Shown here: positions 19,302 to 28,463 of the stretch, piece by piece
Numbering within the stretch: the stretch's first letter is position 1
Layout: each line of letters begins with the position of its first letter
From: Bacteroidota bacterium
Lineage (GTDB): Bacteria; Bacteroidota; Bacteroidia; Bacteroidales; F082
Assembly (NCBI GenBank): GCA_020444415.1
Contig: JAHLLA010000009.1
Span: 1-64,000 of the forward strand
Length of the DNA stretch: 64,000 nt
Direction: 5' to 3'
Made by a program: the position numbers and the translations under genes
Notes under the pieces: generated by a model
What the model saw: the letters and a program-made list of their open reading frames with translations, nothing else
The model's database searches: none
Told to the model about the DNA's origin: nothing

Positions 19302-21770
19302 TCAGTCTTCATTGAATAACCGTTTCAAAAATGATTTCTTCTTATCGGGTTTATCATCTGTATAATACCCGTATCCGTATCCATAACCATATCCGTACCC
19401 ATAACCGTATCCATAACCCCTGCCATAACCATATTGATAGCCATATACACCGCTGGTAGCAATATCATTTACGGCAATGCTCATTTTCATGCCGCGGTCT
19501 TCAATTTCGTTAATGATGGAGCCAAAAACTTTTTTATGTGTATAGCGCTGTCGTACAATAAACAGGTTTACATCAGAATGGTCCATCAGCAGGTAAGCGT
19601 CGGTAACAAGCCCGATAGGTGGTGTATCCAGGATGATATAATCATATCTTTTACGCAATTCCTCAATGAGGATTTTGGTTTTGTCAGAGGCTATCAGCTC
19701 GGCAGGATTGGGAGGTACGGGTCCCGCCATGATGATATCGAGGTGTTTTAATTTGCCTGATGGTTGAATAATATCGTCCAATTCCTTTTCATCGATCAGG
19801 TAGGAAGTTAAACCTGCATCATTGGAGAGGCCGAAATCCTGGTAAATTTTGGGTTTTCTCAGGTCAAATCCCAATAAAACAGTCTTTTTATCGTATTGAG
19901 CATAAACACTGGCCAGGTTGATGGAGATAAACGTTTTTCCGGCGCCCACCATATCTGAAGTTACCATGATCACATTAGAATCTTTTCCTTTGGTCAGGTA
20001 CTGGATATTGGTTCGCATGGAACGGAATGATTCAGAAATACTAGATTTTGGAAAAGTTCCAACCACCATATTGGTTTCTTTATTGGAATGATTGATTTGT
20101 CCGACAATAGGGAAATTCGTTAGTTTTTCAATATCTTTTCTTTCGATAATAGTATCGTTCAGGTAATCTTTACCCAACACATAAACCACTGGAAATACAA
20201 GGCCTAAAATGAGGGCGATCATATAATTCATGGTTTTATTGGGGGCTACGCCTCTGCGTAAATCGTACCTGGCTTCGTCAATTACCTCGTTATCTGGCAC
20301 ATTGGAAGCTTTAGTAATTTGTGCTTCCGACCTCTTTTTAAGCAAGAATGTATAAATACTGTTGGCCAGGTCGAAACGGCTCTGGTAACCAAATAATTCG
20401 TATTGTGTTACCGGAAGGCGAGAGGCTTCATTATCGAGTGTTGCCAGCAGTTTATCAATTTTTTGGTCCGTTTCTTCAAGGTTTTGCAGATTGTTTTTGA
20501 TGTTTTCGAGGATGGCTTGTTTGGCGCTGTTGATTTTGGTGTTGATCACTTTGATAGAAGGGCTGCTTTCCGTTGCAAACAATAAAGCATCCTCTCTTTC
20601 GCTATATAAGCTTAGCAGTGTGCCAAACAAGGAACCCAGCACAGGGTCTTCGATACCCATTGAAGAAGGTGCAATCAAACTTTCAGGATTGTTAATATTA
20701 CTTCTGACATAATTTTCTAGGTTTTTATAATACGAAGTCGTAACAACAATCATGGCTTTTTCTTTTTCAAGCTCAGAGGCTTGTTGCATGATCTGTTCAG
20801 TTTCGAAAGCGATATTCATAATTTTATTGCTTGCCTGGAACTGTTGCAGGTCTTCGGCTGCCCGAAGCACCGAATCAGAAATAATTCCTAACTGGTCTTC
20901 AATAAAATCAATGGTATTTTGAACAATTTGGTTCTTTTTCTCAAGACTTTGGCTCAGGTAAACATCTGTGAGTGTGTTGATAAAACTAACGGCTTTGCGG
21001 GCATTTTTGCTTCGCATTTTGATGCTTAAGATGGATGATCCTTCACTGATGGGAGCTACGGTAAATCCCCTGAAAGCGCCAGTTAAGCTGAAATAATCCC
21101 TGAAAACAAAATCATAAGTTCTGTTGATATGGGCTTTCGGTCTGAAACGGTTGTTGATGATTACTTTAAACGTATTATGTGGTGTGCTTATTTGTTCACC
21201 GAATTTGAAATTCTGGTTGATTTCAAATTTTCCTCCCTTACTTTCCAAGTATTTAGCTTCACCATAATCGTACATTCTTACATATTCACCTTCGGCTTCC
21301 AGCAAATATTCGTTTGTATTGAGCAATGTAATAGTGTAATTAAGTCCTATTGCCTGCGGAGTGGCCGTGTCAAAAACGATTTTAAAAGGTGCCTCATGAT
21401 ACAACTCCCTCCGGATCATACCTTTATCTTCAAAATAGGAAACCTCAAAATCGAGATGCTGGATTACTTTGAAGACATGCGAAAACGATCTGAGCTTTAC
21501 AATCTCATTCTCAATACTTTTATTTTGACTGTATAAGCCGATACCAATAGCTCGTGACGGATCGGCCATAGACTGATCCTGTTTGATCAGCAGGGTGGCA
21601 TCCACTTCGTATACCGGAGCCGTATAGTTGTTGAATAAAAAGGCGACTACAATGGCAACAAATACAGTGAGGACAAACAAGTACCAGTGCTTAACGAACT
21701 TAAATATAAGGACTTTAAAATCTACGCTTTCTTCCTGCAGATGTATGCCTTCTATGGGGTCTGTATTCAT
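19302..21770 (-). CDS. wzc: Wzc-type polysaccharide co-polymerase / tyrosine autokinase
   Basis: 822 residues. The N-terminal Wzz domain has a first membrane helix (about 30-50), a long periplasmic coiled-coil region (about 270-460) and a second helix (MIALILGLVFPVVYVLG, about 515-535). The cytoplasmic BY-kinase has Walker A SDMVGAGKTFISIN, Walker A' KKTVLLGFDLRKPK and Walker B DYIILDTPP. The tail is a Tyr/Gly run with 14 Tyr in about 31 residues, then a basic end. In this family the tail Tyr residues are autophosphorylated and control chain length and export. It starts 11 bp after wza. Confidence 0.93.
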   Translation of the reverse strand: MNTDPIEGIHLQEESVDFKVLIFKFVKHWYLFVLTVFVAIVVAFLFNNYTAPVYEVDATLLIKQDQSMADPSRAIGIGLYSQNKSIENEIVKLRSFSHVFKVIQHLDFEVSYFEDKGMIRRELYHEAPFKIVFDTATPQAIGLNYTITLLNTNEYLLEAEGEYVRMYDYGEAKYLESKGGKFEINQNFKFGEQISTPHNTFKVIINNRFRPKAHINRTYDFVFRDYFSLTGAFRGFTVAPISEGSSILSIKMRSKNARKAVSFINTLTDVYLSQSLEKKNQIVQNTIDFIEDQLGIISDSVLRAAEDLQQFQASNKIMNIAFETEQIMQQASELEKEKAMIVVTTSYYKNLENYVRSNINNPESLIAPSSMGIEDPVLGSLFGTLLSLYSEREDALLFATESSPSIKVINTKINSAKQAILENIKNNLQNLEETDQKIDKLLATLDNEASRLPVTQYELFGYQSRFDLANSIYTFLLKKRSEAQITKASNVPDNEVIDEARYDLRRGVAPNKTMNYMIALILGLVFPVVYVLGKDYLNDTIIERKDIEKLTNFPIVGQINHSNKETNMVVGTFPKSSISESFRSMRTNIQYLTKGKDSNVIMVTSDMVGAGKTFISINLASVYAQYDKKTVLLGFDLRKPKIYQDFGLSNDAGLTSYLIDEKELDDIIQPSGKLKHLDIIMAGPVPPNPAELIASDKTKILIEELRKRYDYIILDTPPIGLVTDAYLLMDHSDVNLFIVRQRYTHKKVFGSIINEIEDRGMKMSIAVNDIATSGVYGYQYGYGRGYGYGYGYGYGYGYGYGYYTDDKPDKKKSFLKRLFNED
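19365..19446 (-). repeat. Imperfect hexanucleotide tandem repeat encoding the Gly-Tyr tail of Wzc
   Basis: Alternating GGN-TAY codons give nine uninterrupted GY units plus neighbouring variants (VYGYQYGYGRG). The wobble bases vary (GGT/GGA/GGG, TAT/TAC), so the array is not a perfect microsatellite, but a hexamer period is clear. Confidence 0.8.
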
Positions 21771-21781
21771 TGCTGTTTAAT

Positions 21782-22570
21782 TTATTTCAACAAAGCAACC
21801 ATGGCTATTATAAACGAAATGGTTCCCATTACCATACCGTAAGGGAAGGTCGTAAAAGCAAATTGCTTCATTTTAATAGGTTTAATGTAAACAATATCAT
21901 CCGGTTGCAGGTAAAAATAATCCGATGAAAGAAATGACCTGCTTGACATATCTACTTCATGCACACTTGAACCGTTTTTTGTTTTTCTGATGACAGTTAC
22001 CTGATCCCTGATTGAAAAATCAGTCATATCTCCCGCCATGGCAATGGCTTCAAATAAGTTAATATCCGTCTGGTAAATGTTATACTGACCCGGTGAGCTT
22101 ACTTCACCAAGTATGGTTATATTGAAATTCACCAGTTTAACTATGACCACAAATTCTTTGATAAATCCACCCAAATGCTCTGTAAGCAGGTTGGTAATTT
22201 CTTCAATGGTAAGGTTTTTAACGTGTATTTTACCCACCAACGGGAACTCAAGATAACCTTCTTCAGAAATGGTATAGCTATTTAAGTAGTTACCTCCGCC
22301 GGCACTTGAACCTCCACCTCCGCCCGATCCCATAGGATTCAGAATATCGTTGGTTGTTTCGTCCATGCTGACAATTTTAATATATAGGTTATCCCCATTT
22401 TGGACCTTGTATGTAACTTCTCTGTCGTTTACAAATTCAGTTAATGTATCGGCATCTGATTTTATTCGCATGTACAACATCTTCTTTTGCGGTATACATG
22501 ACGAAATAATGAGCAAGATCAAACTGAGCCAGACGAGTGTTTTGACATTAAACCAGGAGGCGTTTTTCAT
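21782..22570 (-). CDS. wza: Wza-type polysaccharide export lipoprotein
   Basis: With the ATG at 22570 the protein has 262 residues. It has a lipoprotein signal (LILLIISSCIPQ; the Cys is the predicted lipidation site), then the polysaccharide-export domain (YKVQNGDNLYIKIVSMD) and an SLBB-like domain (FNITILGEVSSPGQYNIYQ), and ends in a hydrophobic helix (TISFIIAMVALL) that may cross the outer membrane. An upstream ATG at 22666 is rejected because a TAnnTTTG promoter box lies between it and the gene. A Gly/Ser-rich loop (GSGGGGGSSAGGG) is unusual. It is first in the polysaccharide operon. Confidence 0.88.
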   Translation of the reverse strand: MKNASWFNVKTLVWLSLILLIISSCIPQKKMLYMRIKSDADTLTEFVNDREVTYKVQNGDNLYIKIVSMDETTNDILNPMGSGGGGGSSAGGGNYLNSYTISEEGYLEFPLVGKIHVKNLTIEEITNLLTEHLGGFIKEFVVIVKLVNFNITILGEVSSPGQYNIYQTDINLFEAIAMAGDMTDFSIRDQVTVIRKTKNGSSVHEVDMSSRSFLSSDYFYLQPDDIVYIKPIKMKQFAFTTFPYGMVMGTISFIIAMVALLK

Positions 22571-22605
22571 TGACATGTAGCTTAGGCTTCTTTTGTTTAT
22601 GGTTA

Positions 22606-22613
22606 TATGCAAA
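22606..22613 (-). promoter_or_regulatory. Putative -7 box of the wza operon
   Basis: The minus strand reads TAAATTTG, fitting TAnnTTTG, about 36 nt upstream of the chosen ATG at 22570. It supports the shorter wza start and marks the likely promoter for the five-gene polysaccharide run. Confidence 0.45.
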
Positions 22614-22727
22614 TTTAGTCCTTTTTTGTAATTAGAAATACTATGCCCTAAATACAATCTTTGCACAAATGATTCTTAATAACAATGGATTAGATTTAGG
22701 GCGGGTGGAATACAAATGAATATTGAA

Positions 22728-22735
22728 TAACTTTG
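22728..22735 (+). promoter_or_regulatory. ppa: -7 box of the pyrophosphatase gene
   Basis: TAACTTTG matches the TAnnTTTG consensus exactly and lies 16 nt before the ATG, giving a very short leader. No clear -33 TTTG was seen. Confidence 0.6.
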
Positions 22736-22751
22736 CAAAAAAACTTGCATT

Positions 22752-23423
22752 ATGGCAAATAGATTAATGGATCCAATTGGAAAACTGATGGGGTTGCGTT
22801 ATAAATCACATCCCTGGCATGGTGTTGATATCGGACCGGGAGCTCCCGAAGTAATTGTCTGTTTTATTGAGATGGTACCCACAGATACGGTTAAATATGA
22901 GGTGGATAAAGATTCGGGTTATTTGCGAATTGACAGACCACAGAAATATTCCAACGTGGTGCCGGCATTGTATGGTTTCATACCGCAAACATACAGTGCT
23001 GATTCGGTGGCAGCATATTGCAATGAAAAAACCGGGAGAAAAGATGTGGTAGGCGACGAGGATCCTATTGATATTTGCGTATTGACAGAAAAAGAAATTA
23101 CCCATGGCGATATTCTGGTAAGAGCGAGGCCTATTGGCGGTTTTCGAATGATTGACGGCAATGAAGCTGATGACAAACTGGTAGCTGTTTTAAACAATGA
23201 TGCGATGTACAGCAAGTTTAGAAATATCAATGACCTGCCTGACATAGTGATCGAACGCCTGAAACACTATTTCCTTACTTACAAAGATTTGCCAGGTGAA
23301 GAAAGCAATGTGGAAATCCCTCATGTGTATGGAGTTGAGGAGGCTTATGAGGTGATTAAAAGATCGATGAAAGATTACAGCGATAAATTTGAAAGACTCG
23401 AATCTCTCCTTTCAAATGTTTAA
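22752..23423 (+). CDS. ppa: Family I inorganic pyrophosphatase
   Basis: 223 residues. The family signature DEDPIDICVL (DxDPxDxxVL metal-binding motif) is present, with VPALYGFIPQTY and RPIGGFRMIDGNEADDKLVAV. It hydrolyses pyrophosphate to two phosphates in the cytosol and so drives biosynthetic reactions. The N-terminal extension before the core (MDPIGKLMGLRYKSHPWHGVDIGPGAPE) matches the longer Bacteroidota type. It has its own promoter and is divergent from wza. Confidence 0.93.
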   Translation: MANRLMDPIGKLMGLRYKSHPWHGVDIGPGAPEVIVCFIEMVPTDTVKYEVDKDSGYLRIDRPQKYSNVVPALYGFIPQTYSADSVAAYCNEKTGRKDVVGDEDPIDICVLTEKEITHGDILVRARPIGGFRMIDGNEADDKLVAVLNNDAMYSKFRNINDLPDIVIERLKHYFLTYKDLPGEESNVEIPHVYGVEEAYEVIKRSMKDYSDKFERLESLLSNV

Positions 23424-23496
23424 GATTTCTTCTTGATTCATTTTAGTTCCATTTCTCTGTTTACCTTTCAAAATAAACCGAGTTATGGAATTATAT

Positions 23497-23504
23497 TACT
23501 TTTG
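23497..23504 (+). promoter_or_regulatory. topA: -7 box of topA
   Basis: TACTTTTG fits TAnnTTTG and lies about 35 nt before the topA ATG. Position is accurate to about one base. Confidence 0.5.
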
Positions 23505-23538
23505 CCCCGCTTAATAAAACTACTGAAATAAAAAATAT

Positions 23539-25857
23539 ATGGCTAAGAATTTGGTAATCGTTGAGTCACCTGCAAAAGCAAAAACCATTGAAGGTTTTTT
23601 AGGTGAGGATTTTGTGGTTCGCTCCAGTTTCGGGCATGTAATGGATTTAAATAAAACCAAACTCAGTGTTGATGTTGAAAATGATTTTCAACCCGAGTAT
23701 GAAATAAGCCCAGATAAAAAGAAAGTAGTTAAAGATCTGAAAAAAATGGCTAAAGATGCCGAGATGGTATGGTTGGCATCTGATGAAGACCGCGAAGGAG
23801 AAGCCATTTCTTGGCACCTGTTCAAAGCGCTTGATTTGAAAGATTCAACAACGAAGCGTATTGTTTTTCACGAAATAACTAAGAATGCCATCACCGAAGC
23901 CATTCAATCACCCAGGGATATTGACAGGAACCTGGTTTCTGCCCAGCAGGCACGACGGGTTCTCGACCGTTTGGTAGGTTACGAACTGTCACCATTACTA
24001 TGGAAAAAGGTAAAACCATCCTTATCAGCAGGCCGTGTGCAATCAGTAGCGGTAAGGCTGATCGCTGAGCGGGAAGAAGAGATCAAGAATTTTAAAAGTA
24101 CGTCAGCATTTCGTATTGTGGTTGATTTAAAACCAGCGAATAAAGAAAGCGGGATTTTCACAGCTGAATACCCAAGTCGTTTTACCCAACTCGACGAAGC
24201 CAAACAATTTCTGGAGGATCACATTGACGCCAACTATAAAGTAGCATCTATCGAAAAGAAACCCGGTAAAAGATCACCGGCTGCGCCTTTCACTACTTCA
24301 ACATTGCAGCAGGAAGCATCGCGGAAACTGGGCTTTTCAGTGGCCAACACCATGCGCATTGCACAACAGCTTTACGAATCGGGACGAATTACCTATATGA
24401 GAACTGACTCGGTGAATCTTTCAAAAATGGCAATTTCCATGGCCAAAGACGAAATTACAAAGTTGTACGGTGAAAACTATGTAAAAACACGCCGTTTCTC
24501 TACCAAAACAAAAGGTGCCCAGGAAGCACACGAGGCGATCAGGCCAACTTATCTGAATAATAGTTCTGTTGATGGGACTTCAGATCAAAAAAGATTATAC
24601 GATCTGATCTGGAAAAGAACGATTGCCTCACAAATGAGTGAAGCAAAACTTGAAAAAACAAATATCAGCATTGAGTCGTCAAAAGCTAAAGAACTTTTTA
24701 TGGCCAGCGGCGAGGTGGTAAAATTTGATGGATTCCTGAAAGTATACATGGAAGGTACCGATGATGAAAACGGAGAAACACCGGGCTTACTTCCAGCGTT
24801 AAAAAATGGCGAAGCACTTGAATTTATTGAGATGAGAGCCCGCGAAAAATATACGCGACCGTTGCCACGATACACCGAGGCAAGCTTAGTGAAGAAAATG
24901 GAGGAGCTCGGAATAGGAAGGCCATCCACATATGCGCCTACTATTTCAACCATTCAGAAAAGAGAGTATGTGGTAAAAGAAAACCGCGACCAGGGAAAAC
25001 GATCCATTAATCTGTTATCACTGAAAAAAGGACGGGTGGAAAAAACAGAAGTGAGTGAAAATGTTGGCAATGAAAAATCTAAATTATTTCCAACGGATAT
25101 TGGTGTCCTGGTCAACAAATTCCTAATGGAATATTTTGACAACATCATCGATTTTCATTTTACGGCTAAAGTTGAAAAGGAATTTGATGAAATTGCCCTC
25201 GGTAAGAAAGAGTGGAACAAAATGATCAAAAGCTTTTATGGTCCCTTCCACAACAAGATTGAAGATACACTTGAGAATGCAGGCCGGTTCAGTGGTGAAA
25301 AGTTACTCGGCACCGACCCCGATTCGGGTAAAAACGTGTACGTGAAAATTGGCCGTTTCGGACCCATGGTGCAGATTGGTGATTCCGACACGGAAGAAAA
25401 ACCCAAATTTGCAGGCTTGCGGAAAAATCAAAGTGTCGAAACCATCACACTAAAAGAAGCTTTAAAACTATTTGATTTCCCACGGTCAATTGGTACCTTT
25501 GAAGATGAAGAAGTAACGGTAGCTATAGGCCGTTTCGGACCCTATGTAAAGCACAACAACAAGTTTGTTTCGCTTAAAAAAGAAGATGACCCCGCCACCA
25601 TTGGGTTGGAAAGGGCTATTGAATTGATTGAAGATAAACGGCAGGCAGATCAGAAGAAGATCATCAAGGAGTTCAAAAAAGATGCATCTGTTCAAGTGTT
25701 ACAGGGACGTTACGGACCATACCTAGTCATTGATAAGCAGAATTATAAAATTCCAAAAGATGTTGAACCTGAGAGTTTAACGTTGGAACAATGCTACGAA
25801 ATTTCAAAGGACCCGAAAAATATGCCCAAGAAAAGATTTTCACGAAAGAAAAAGTAA
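23539..25857 (+). CDS. topA: DNA topoisomerase I (type IA)
   Basis: 772 residues. The Toprim domain begins LVIVESPAKAKTIEGFL and contains ASDEDREGEAISWHL. The active-site Tyr is in RITYMRTDSVNLS (about residue 291). GRVQSVAVRLI and EELGIGRPSTYAPTISTIQ are conserved. After about 590 the protein has three IGRFGP/GRYGPY repeats in place of Cys4 zinc ribbons, as is normal in this phylum. It relaxes negative supercoils in the cytosol. The basic end (KKRFSRKKK) is typical. The next gene starts 47 bp later. Confidence 0.95.
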   Translation: MAKNLVIVESPAKAKTIEGFLGEDFVVRSSFGHVMDLNKTKLSVDVENDFQPEYEISPDKKKVVKDLKKMAKDAEMVWLASDEDREGEAISWHLFKALDLKDSTTKRIVFHEITKNAITEAIQSPRDIDRNLVSAQQARRVLDRLVGYELSPLLWKKVKPSLSAGRVQSVAVRLIAEREEEIKNFKSTSAFRIVVDLKPANKESGIFTAEYPSRFTQLDEAKQFLEDHIDANYKVASIEKKPGKRSPAAPFTTSTLQQEASRKLGFSVANTMRIAQQLYESGRITYMRTDSVNLSKMAISMAKDEITKLYGENYVKTRRFSTKTKGAQEAHEAIRPTYLNNSSVDGTSDQKRLYDLIWKRTIASQMSEAKLEKTNISIESSKAKELFMASGEVVKFDGFLKVYMEGTDDENGETPGLLPALKNGEALEFIEMRAREKYTRPLPRYTEASLVKKMEELGIGRPSTYAPTISTIQKREYVVKENRDQGKRSINLLSLKKGRVEKTEVSENVGNEKSKLFPTDIGVLVNKFLMEYFDNIIDFHFTAKVEKEFDEIALGKKEWNKMIKSFYGPFHNKIEDTLENAGRFSGEKLLGTDPDSGKNVYVKIGRFGPMVQIGDSDTEEKPKFAGLRKNQSVETITLKEALKLFDFPRSIGTFEDEEVTVAIGRFGPYVKHNNKFVSLKKEDDPATIGLERAIELIEDKRQADQKKIIKEFKKDASVQVLQGRYGPYLVIDKQNYKIPKDVEPESLTLEQCYEISKDPKNMPKKRFSRKKK

Positions 25858-25904
25858 TCTCATAATTCATTAGTTTCGTTTCTGAAAAACATAGAACAAC
25901 ATTA

Positions 25905-27089
25905 ATGGATATTAGCCTTTATTTTGATCCTGTAAGCCCTGAAGTTTTTGAATTTTCTTCGCCCACTGATCACGAACGTATATTTGATGTTATAAAAACA
26001 TACCAGGAAGAAGGAAATTTTCCCGACCTGGATTATATCAAACTCGCTATTGTCGGTATTAATGAGGATCGTGTTGCACATTTAAATAAGGGTTGTGCCA
26101 AAGGTCCGGATCATGTAAGAAGGTATTTTTACAACTTATTCTCGCACTGGAAAAACCTGGCCATTGCCGACCTAGGAAATATCAAAAGAGGACATGCTGT
26201 TGAAGACACCTATTTTGCAGCCAAAGAAGCTATTGCCTTTTTACTTTCAAACAATATAACCCCTATTATTATCGGCGGCAGCCAGGACCTCACCTACGCA
26301 AATTACCTGGCTTATGAAGATATCGGAAGAGTCATCAACATTGCGGCGGTCGATCCTTTATTTGATCTGGGAAGCGATGAACATGAATTAAATTCCAGGT
26401 CTTATTTAAGCCGGATTATCCTGCACCAGCCCAACTTTTTATTTGCTTATACAAATATTGGCTATCAAACTTATTTTGTGGATAAAGATGCGGTTGGACT
26501 GATGAGAAACCTCCTTTTTGATGTGCATCGCCTGGGTAAAGTCAACATGGATATAGAAGAAGCCGAACCGATGATCCGCAATGCAGATATTTTAAGTATT
26601 GATATTTCCGCTATCAGGGCTTCTGATGCCCCGGGTAACTTTAACGCGGGACCCAACGGTTTTTATGGCGAAGAGGTATGCCGCATCTGTCGTTATGCAG
26701 GCATCAGCGACAAAATGAGCAGCATCGGGTTCTATGAATTCAATCCTGAATACGACAATAAAGGTCAGACGGCGCACCTGATCGCGCAGATGATCTGGTA
26801 TTTTATTGATGGTTTTATGAATCGTAAAGATGATTTCCCGGAAGACAATAAAGACTTCATGGAAAATTATGTGCGATTTATCGTGAAAGTAGATGATTTT
26901 GAAGACGAACTGATTTTTCTAAAAAGTAAAAAAACCGATCGCTGGTGGATGCAGGTGACTATTAAAAATAATGTTCATAAAAAATACAAACGCCACCAGT
27001 TCGTTCCCTGTTCCTATAACGATTATAAAGCCGCTTTAAACCAGGAAATCCCTGATCGCTGGTGGAAAGTGCAGCAAAAGTTACTGTAA
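25905..27089 (+). CDS. Arginase/ureohydrolase-fold protein with degenerate metal sites
   Basis: 394 residues. The order of blocks follows the arginase/formimidoylglutamase fold: a KGPDHVRRYFYNL region near 65, TPIIIGGSQDLTYANYL (about 123-139), AAVDPLFDLGSDEHE (about 148-162), LSIDISAIRASDAPG (about 230-244) and GEEVCRICRYAG. Canonical metal ligands are largely replaced: GGDHS reads GGSQD, the DAHxD motif is not recognisable, and the second Asp of SxDxD is Ser. Catalysis by the usual di-manganese mechanism looks unlikely. The C-terminal 90 residues (about 300-394) go beyond the usual fold. It may belong to the topA transcript. Confidence 0.7.
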   Translation: MDISLYFDPVSPEVFEFSSPTDHERIFDVIKTYQEEGNFPDLDYIKLAIVGINEDRVAHLNKGCAKGPDHVRRYFYNLFSHWKNLAIADLGNIKRGHAVEDTYFAAKEAIAFLLSNNITPIIIGGSQDLTYANYLAYEDIGRVINIAAVDPLFDLGSDEHELNSRSYLSRIILHQPNFLFAYTNIGYQTYFVDKDAVGLMRNLLFDVHRLGKVNMDIEEAEPMIRNADILSIDISAIRASDAPGNFNAGPNGFYGEEVCRICRYAGISDKMSSIGFYEFNPEYDNKGQTAHLIAQMIWYFIDGFMNRKDDFPEDNKDFMENYVRFIVKVDDFEDELIFLKSKKTDRWWMQVTIKNNVHKKYKRHQFVPCSYNDYKAALNQEIPDRWWKVQQKLL

Positions 27090-27145
27090 TTCGAATCTGC
27101 GGCATTTTATTTCATAAATATATTGCCTATGGTCTGGCAACCTGC

Positions 27146-27270
27146 TCCCCTCCCTGGAGGGGCTGGGGGTGGGTCAATAACTGGTTTAAATACTTAAAGT
27201 AGAGAGTGTATCTTATAAAAACAGGATTGGTGCGAAAACAACCCACCTCTGAATCCCACTAGGGAGGGGA
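27146..27270. repeat. MITE-like intergenic inverted repeat
   Basis: Arm 1 (27146-27174) begins TCCCCTCCCTGGAGGGG and ends GGGTGGGT. Arm 2 (27241-27270) is its imperfect reverse complement, starting ACCCACCTCTG and ending AGGGAGGGGA. The arms are about 30 bp with both outer ends matching best, around a 66-bp AT-rich centre. There is no room for a gene. Its G-rich composition differs sharply from the AT-rich surroundings. Confidence 0.6.
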
Positions 27271-27312
27271 CTTTCATCAAAACATACATTTTGTCTTAAT
27301 AAACCGGTTTCT

Positions 27313-28374
27313 TTATTTCAAAGTAACCTTAACAAATACCGGGTTGTGATCGCTGTTTTCAAATTCGAGGTCGATGGAGGTGGCCTGCAGCAACTCAACA
27401 TTGGGAGAAACAATGAAATAATCCAGGATGGTCGTTCCGTTTTCCCCTTTTACAAACGATTTATAATTCTTCCGGTTGGTAGGTGCTGAAGCATCATAAG
27501 CCCATATCCAGTTGCCCGGAAAAGTATCCTCATTCATGATCACTTCAGAGGGAACAAAGCGGTGGCCATTGTAATTATTTATCGGAATAAAATTCGGAGG
27601 ATTCGCGTTCCAATCGCCCCCGGCAATCACATAGTTTCCTTTTTCATATTCTTCCAGCATTTTATCTTTAATGATATTGAGCTCTTTAATTCGTAAGGCG
27701 CTATCGTAAACATAAGCCGAATTATGGGTATTTAAAACCACCAGATCCTTGCCTGAAATGAGCGGGAATCGCAGCAGTATAAAACAACGATCCAATAAAA
27801 ATAGTTTGTTTGGCCAGGAAGCAATCAATGGATAGGCATAACGGGTGGCTTCGGAAAATGGGAATTCCGAAAATGACATCATTCCACCTTTAACAAATCC
27901 CAAAGGTTCGTACAACGGAACCGGCACAAAAGGCACATCATAATTTTTGGCAAACACATAATTGCTTTCTGGTTTAAGATCAGAAATTTCTCTGACTTCA
28001 TCATTATAGTGACTTCTCCGGGCTTCAAAATCCACTTCCTGGAAGAGCCAGAAATCAATGCTGTCCGTTTGGCGAATAAACTGTTTGATACCGTCGAGGT
28101 ATTTCCTGCCCATTTCTTTTGTCGGGCGCACTTTTTCACCTTCATCATAAAAAAAGTCCATTTCGGCACCCAAACCGGCATATCCGATATTCCAGCTTAC
28201 TAGGTTAAAGGTATCAGGTTGCAGAGGCGAAATGTTTTGATTAGCTCCTGCTTCCGTCAGCGATTCAACCTTATTTGGTGCATAATCTACAATCGTTATA
28301 TACAGCAGGAATCCGGCGAAGATCAAAATAGCAGCAATAATGATCCACATGATTGTTTTTAGGAATTTCTTCAT
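27313..28374 (-). CDS. Endonuclease/exonuclease/phosphatase (EEP) family protein, membrane-anchored
   Basis: 353 residues. A hydrophobic N-terminus (about 7-28) works as a signal anchor. The EEP fold is seen in FNLVSWNIGYAG (about 56-67), DFWLFQEVDFEARRS (Glu ligand), VVLNTHNSAY, YVIAGGDWNANP (about 250-261) and a final FENSDHNPVFVKV with the catalytic Asp-His pair. Family members hydrolyse phosphodiesters in nucleic acids or phospholipids. This one faces the periplasm, so a lipid or nucleotide-sugar substrate is as likely as DNA. Confidence 0.8.
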   Translation of the reverse strand: MKKFLKTIMWIIIAAILIFAGFLLYITIVDYAPNKVESLTEAGANQNISPLQPDTFNLVSWNIGYAGLGAEMDFFYDEGEKVRPTKEMGRKYLDGIKQFIRQTDSIDFWLFQEVDFEARRSHYNDEVREISDLKPESNYVFAKNYDVPFVPVPLYEPLGFVKGGMMSFSEFPFSEATRYAYPLIASWPNKLFLLDRCFILLRFPLISGKDLVVLNTHNSAYVYDSALRIKELNIIKDKMLEEYEKGNYVIAGGDWNANPPNFIPINNYNGHRFVPSEVIMNEDTFPGNWIWAYDASAPTNRKNYKSFVKGENGTTILDYFIVSPNVELLQATSIDLEFENSDHNPVFVKVTLK

Positions 28375-28431
28375 GATTTAATTTTTTGTCAAGGTACATA
28401 TTTTTTAAAAATTCCAGAATCTAAATTTTAA

Positions 28432-28439
28432 TAACTTTG
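28432..28439 (+). promoter_or_regulatory. -7 box of the GH3-like gene
   Basis: TAACTTTG is an exact TAnnTTTG match. It overlaps a TTG codon in frame with the gene at 28437, so that codon cannot be the start; the ATG at 28464 lies 24 nt downstream. Confidence 0.6.
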
Positions 28440-28463
28440 TTCGCGAGTGAAAAACTGTTCATT

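Noticed and set aside
22571-22666. Upstream ATG for wza giving 32 extra residues.
   Set aside because: A TAnnTTTG promoter box lies inside that stretch and the lipoprotein signal begins at the later ATG.
28437-28463. TTG start for the GH3-like gene.
   Set aside because: It falls in the -7 promoter box; the ATG at 28464 gives the family's N-terminus.
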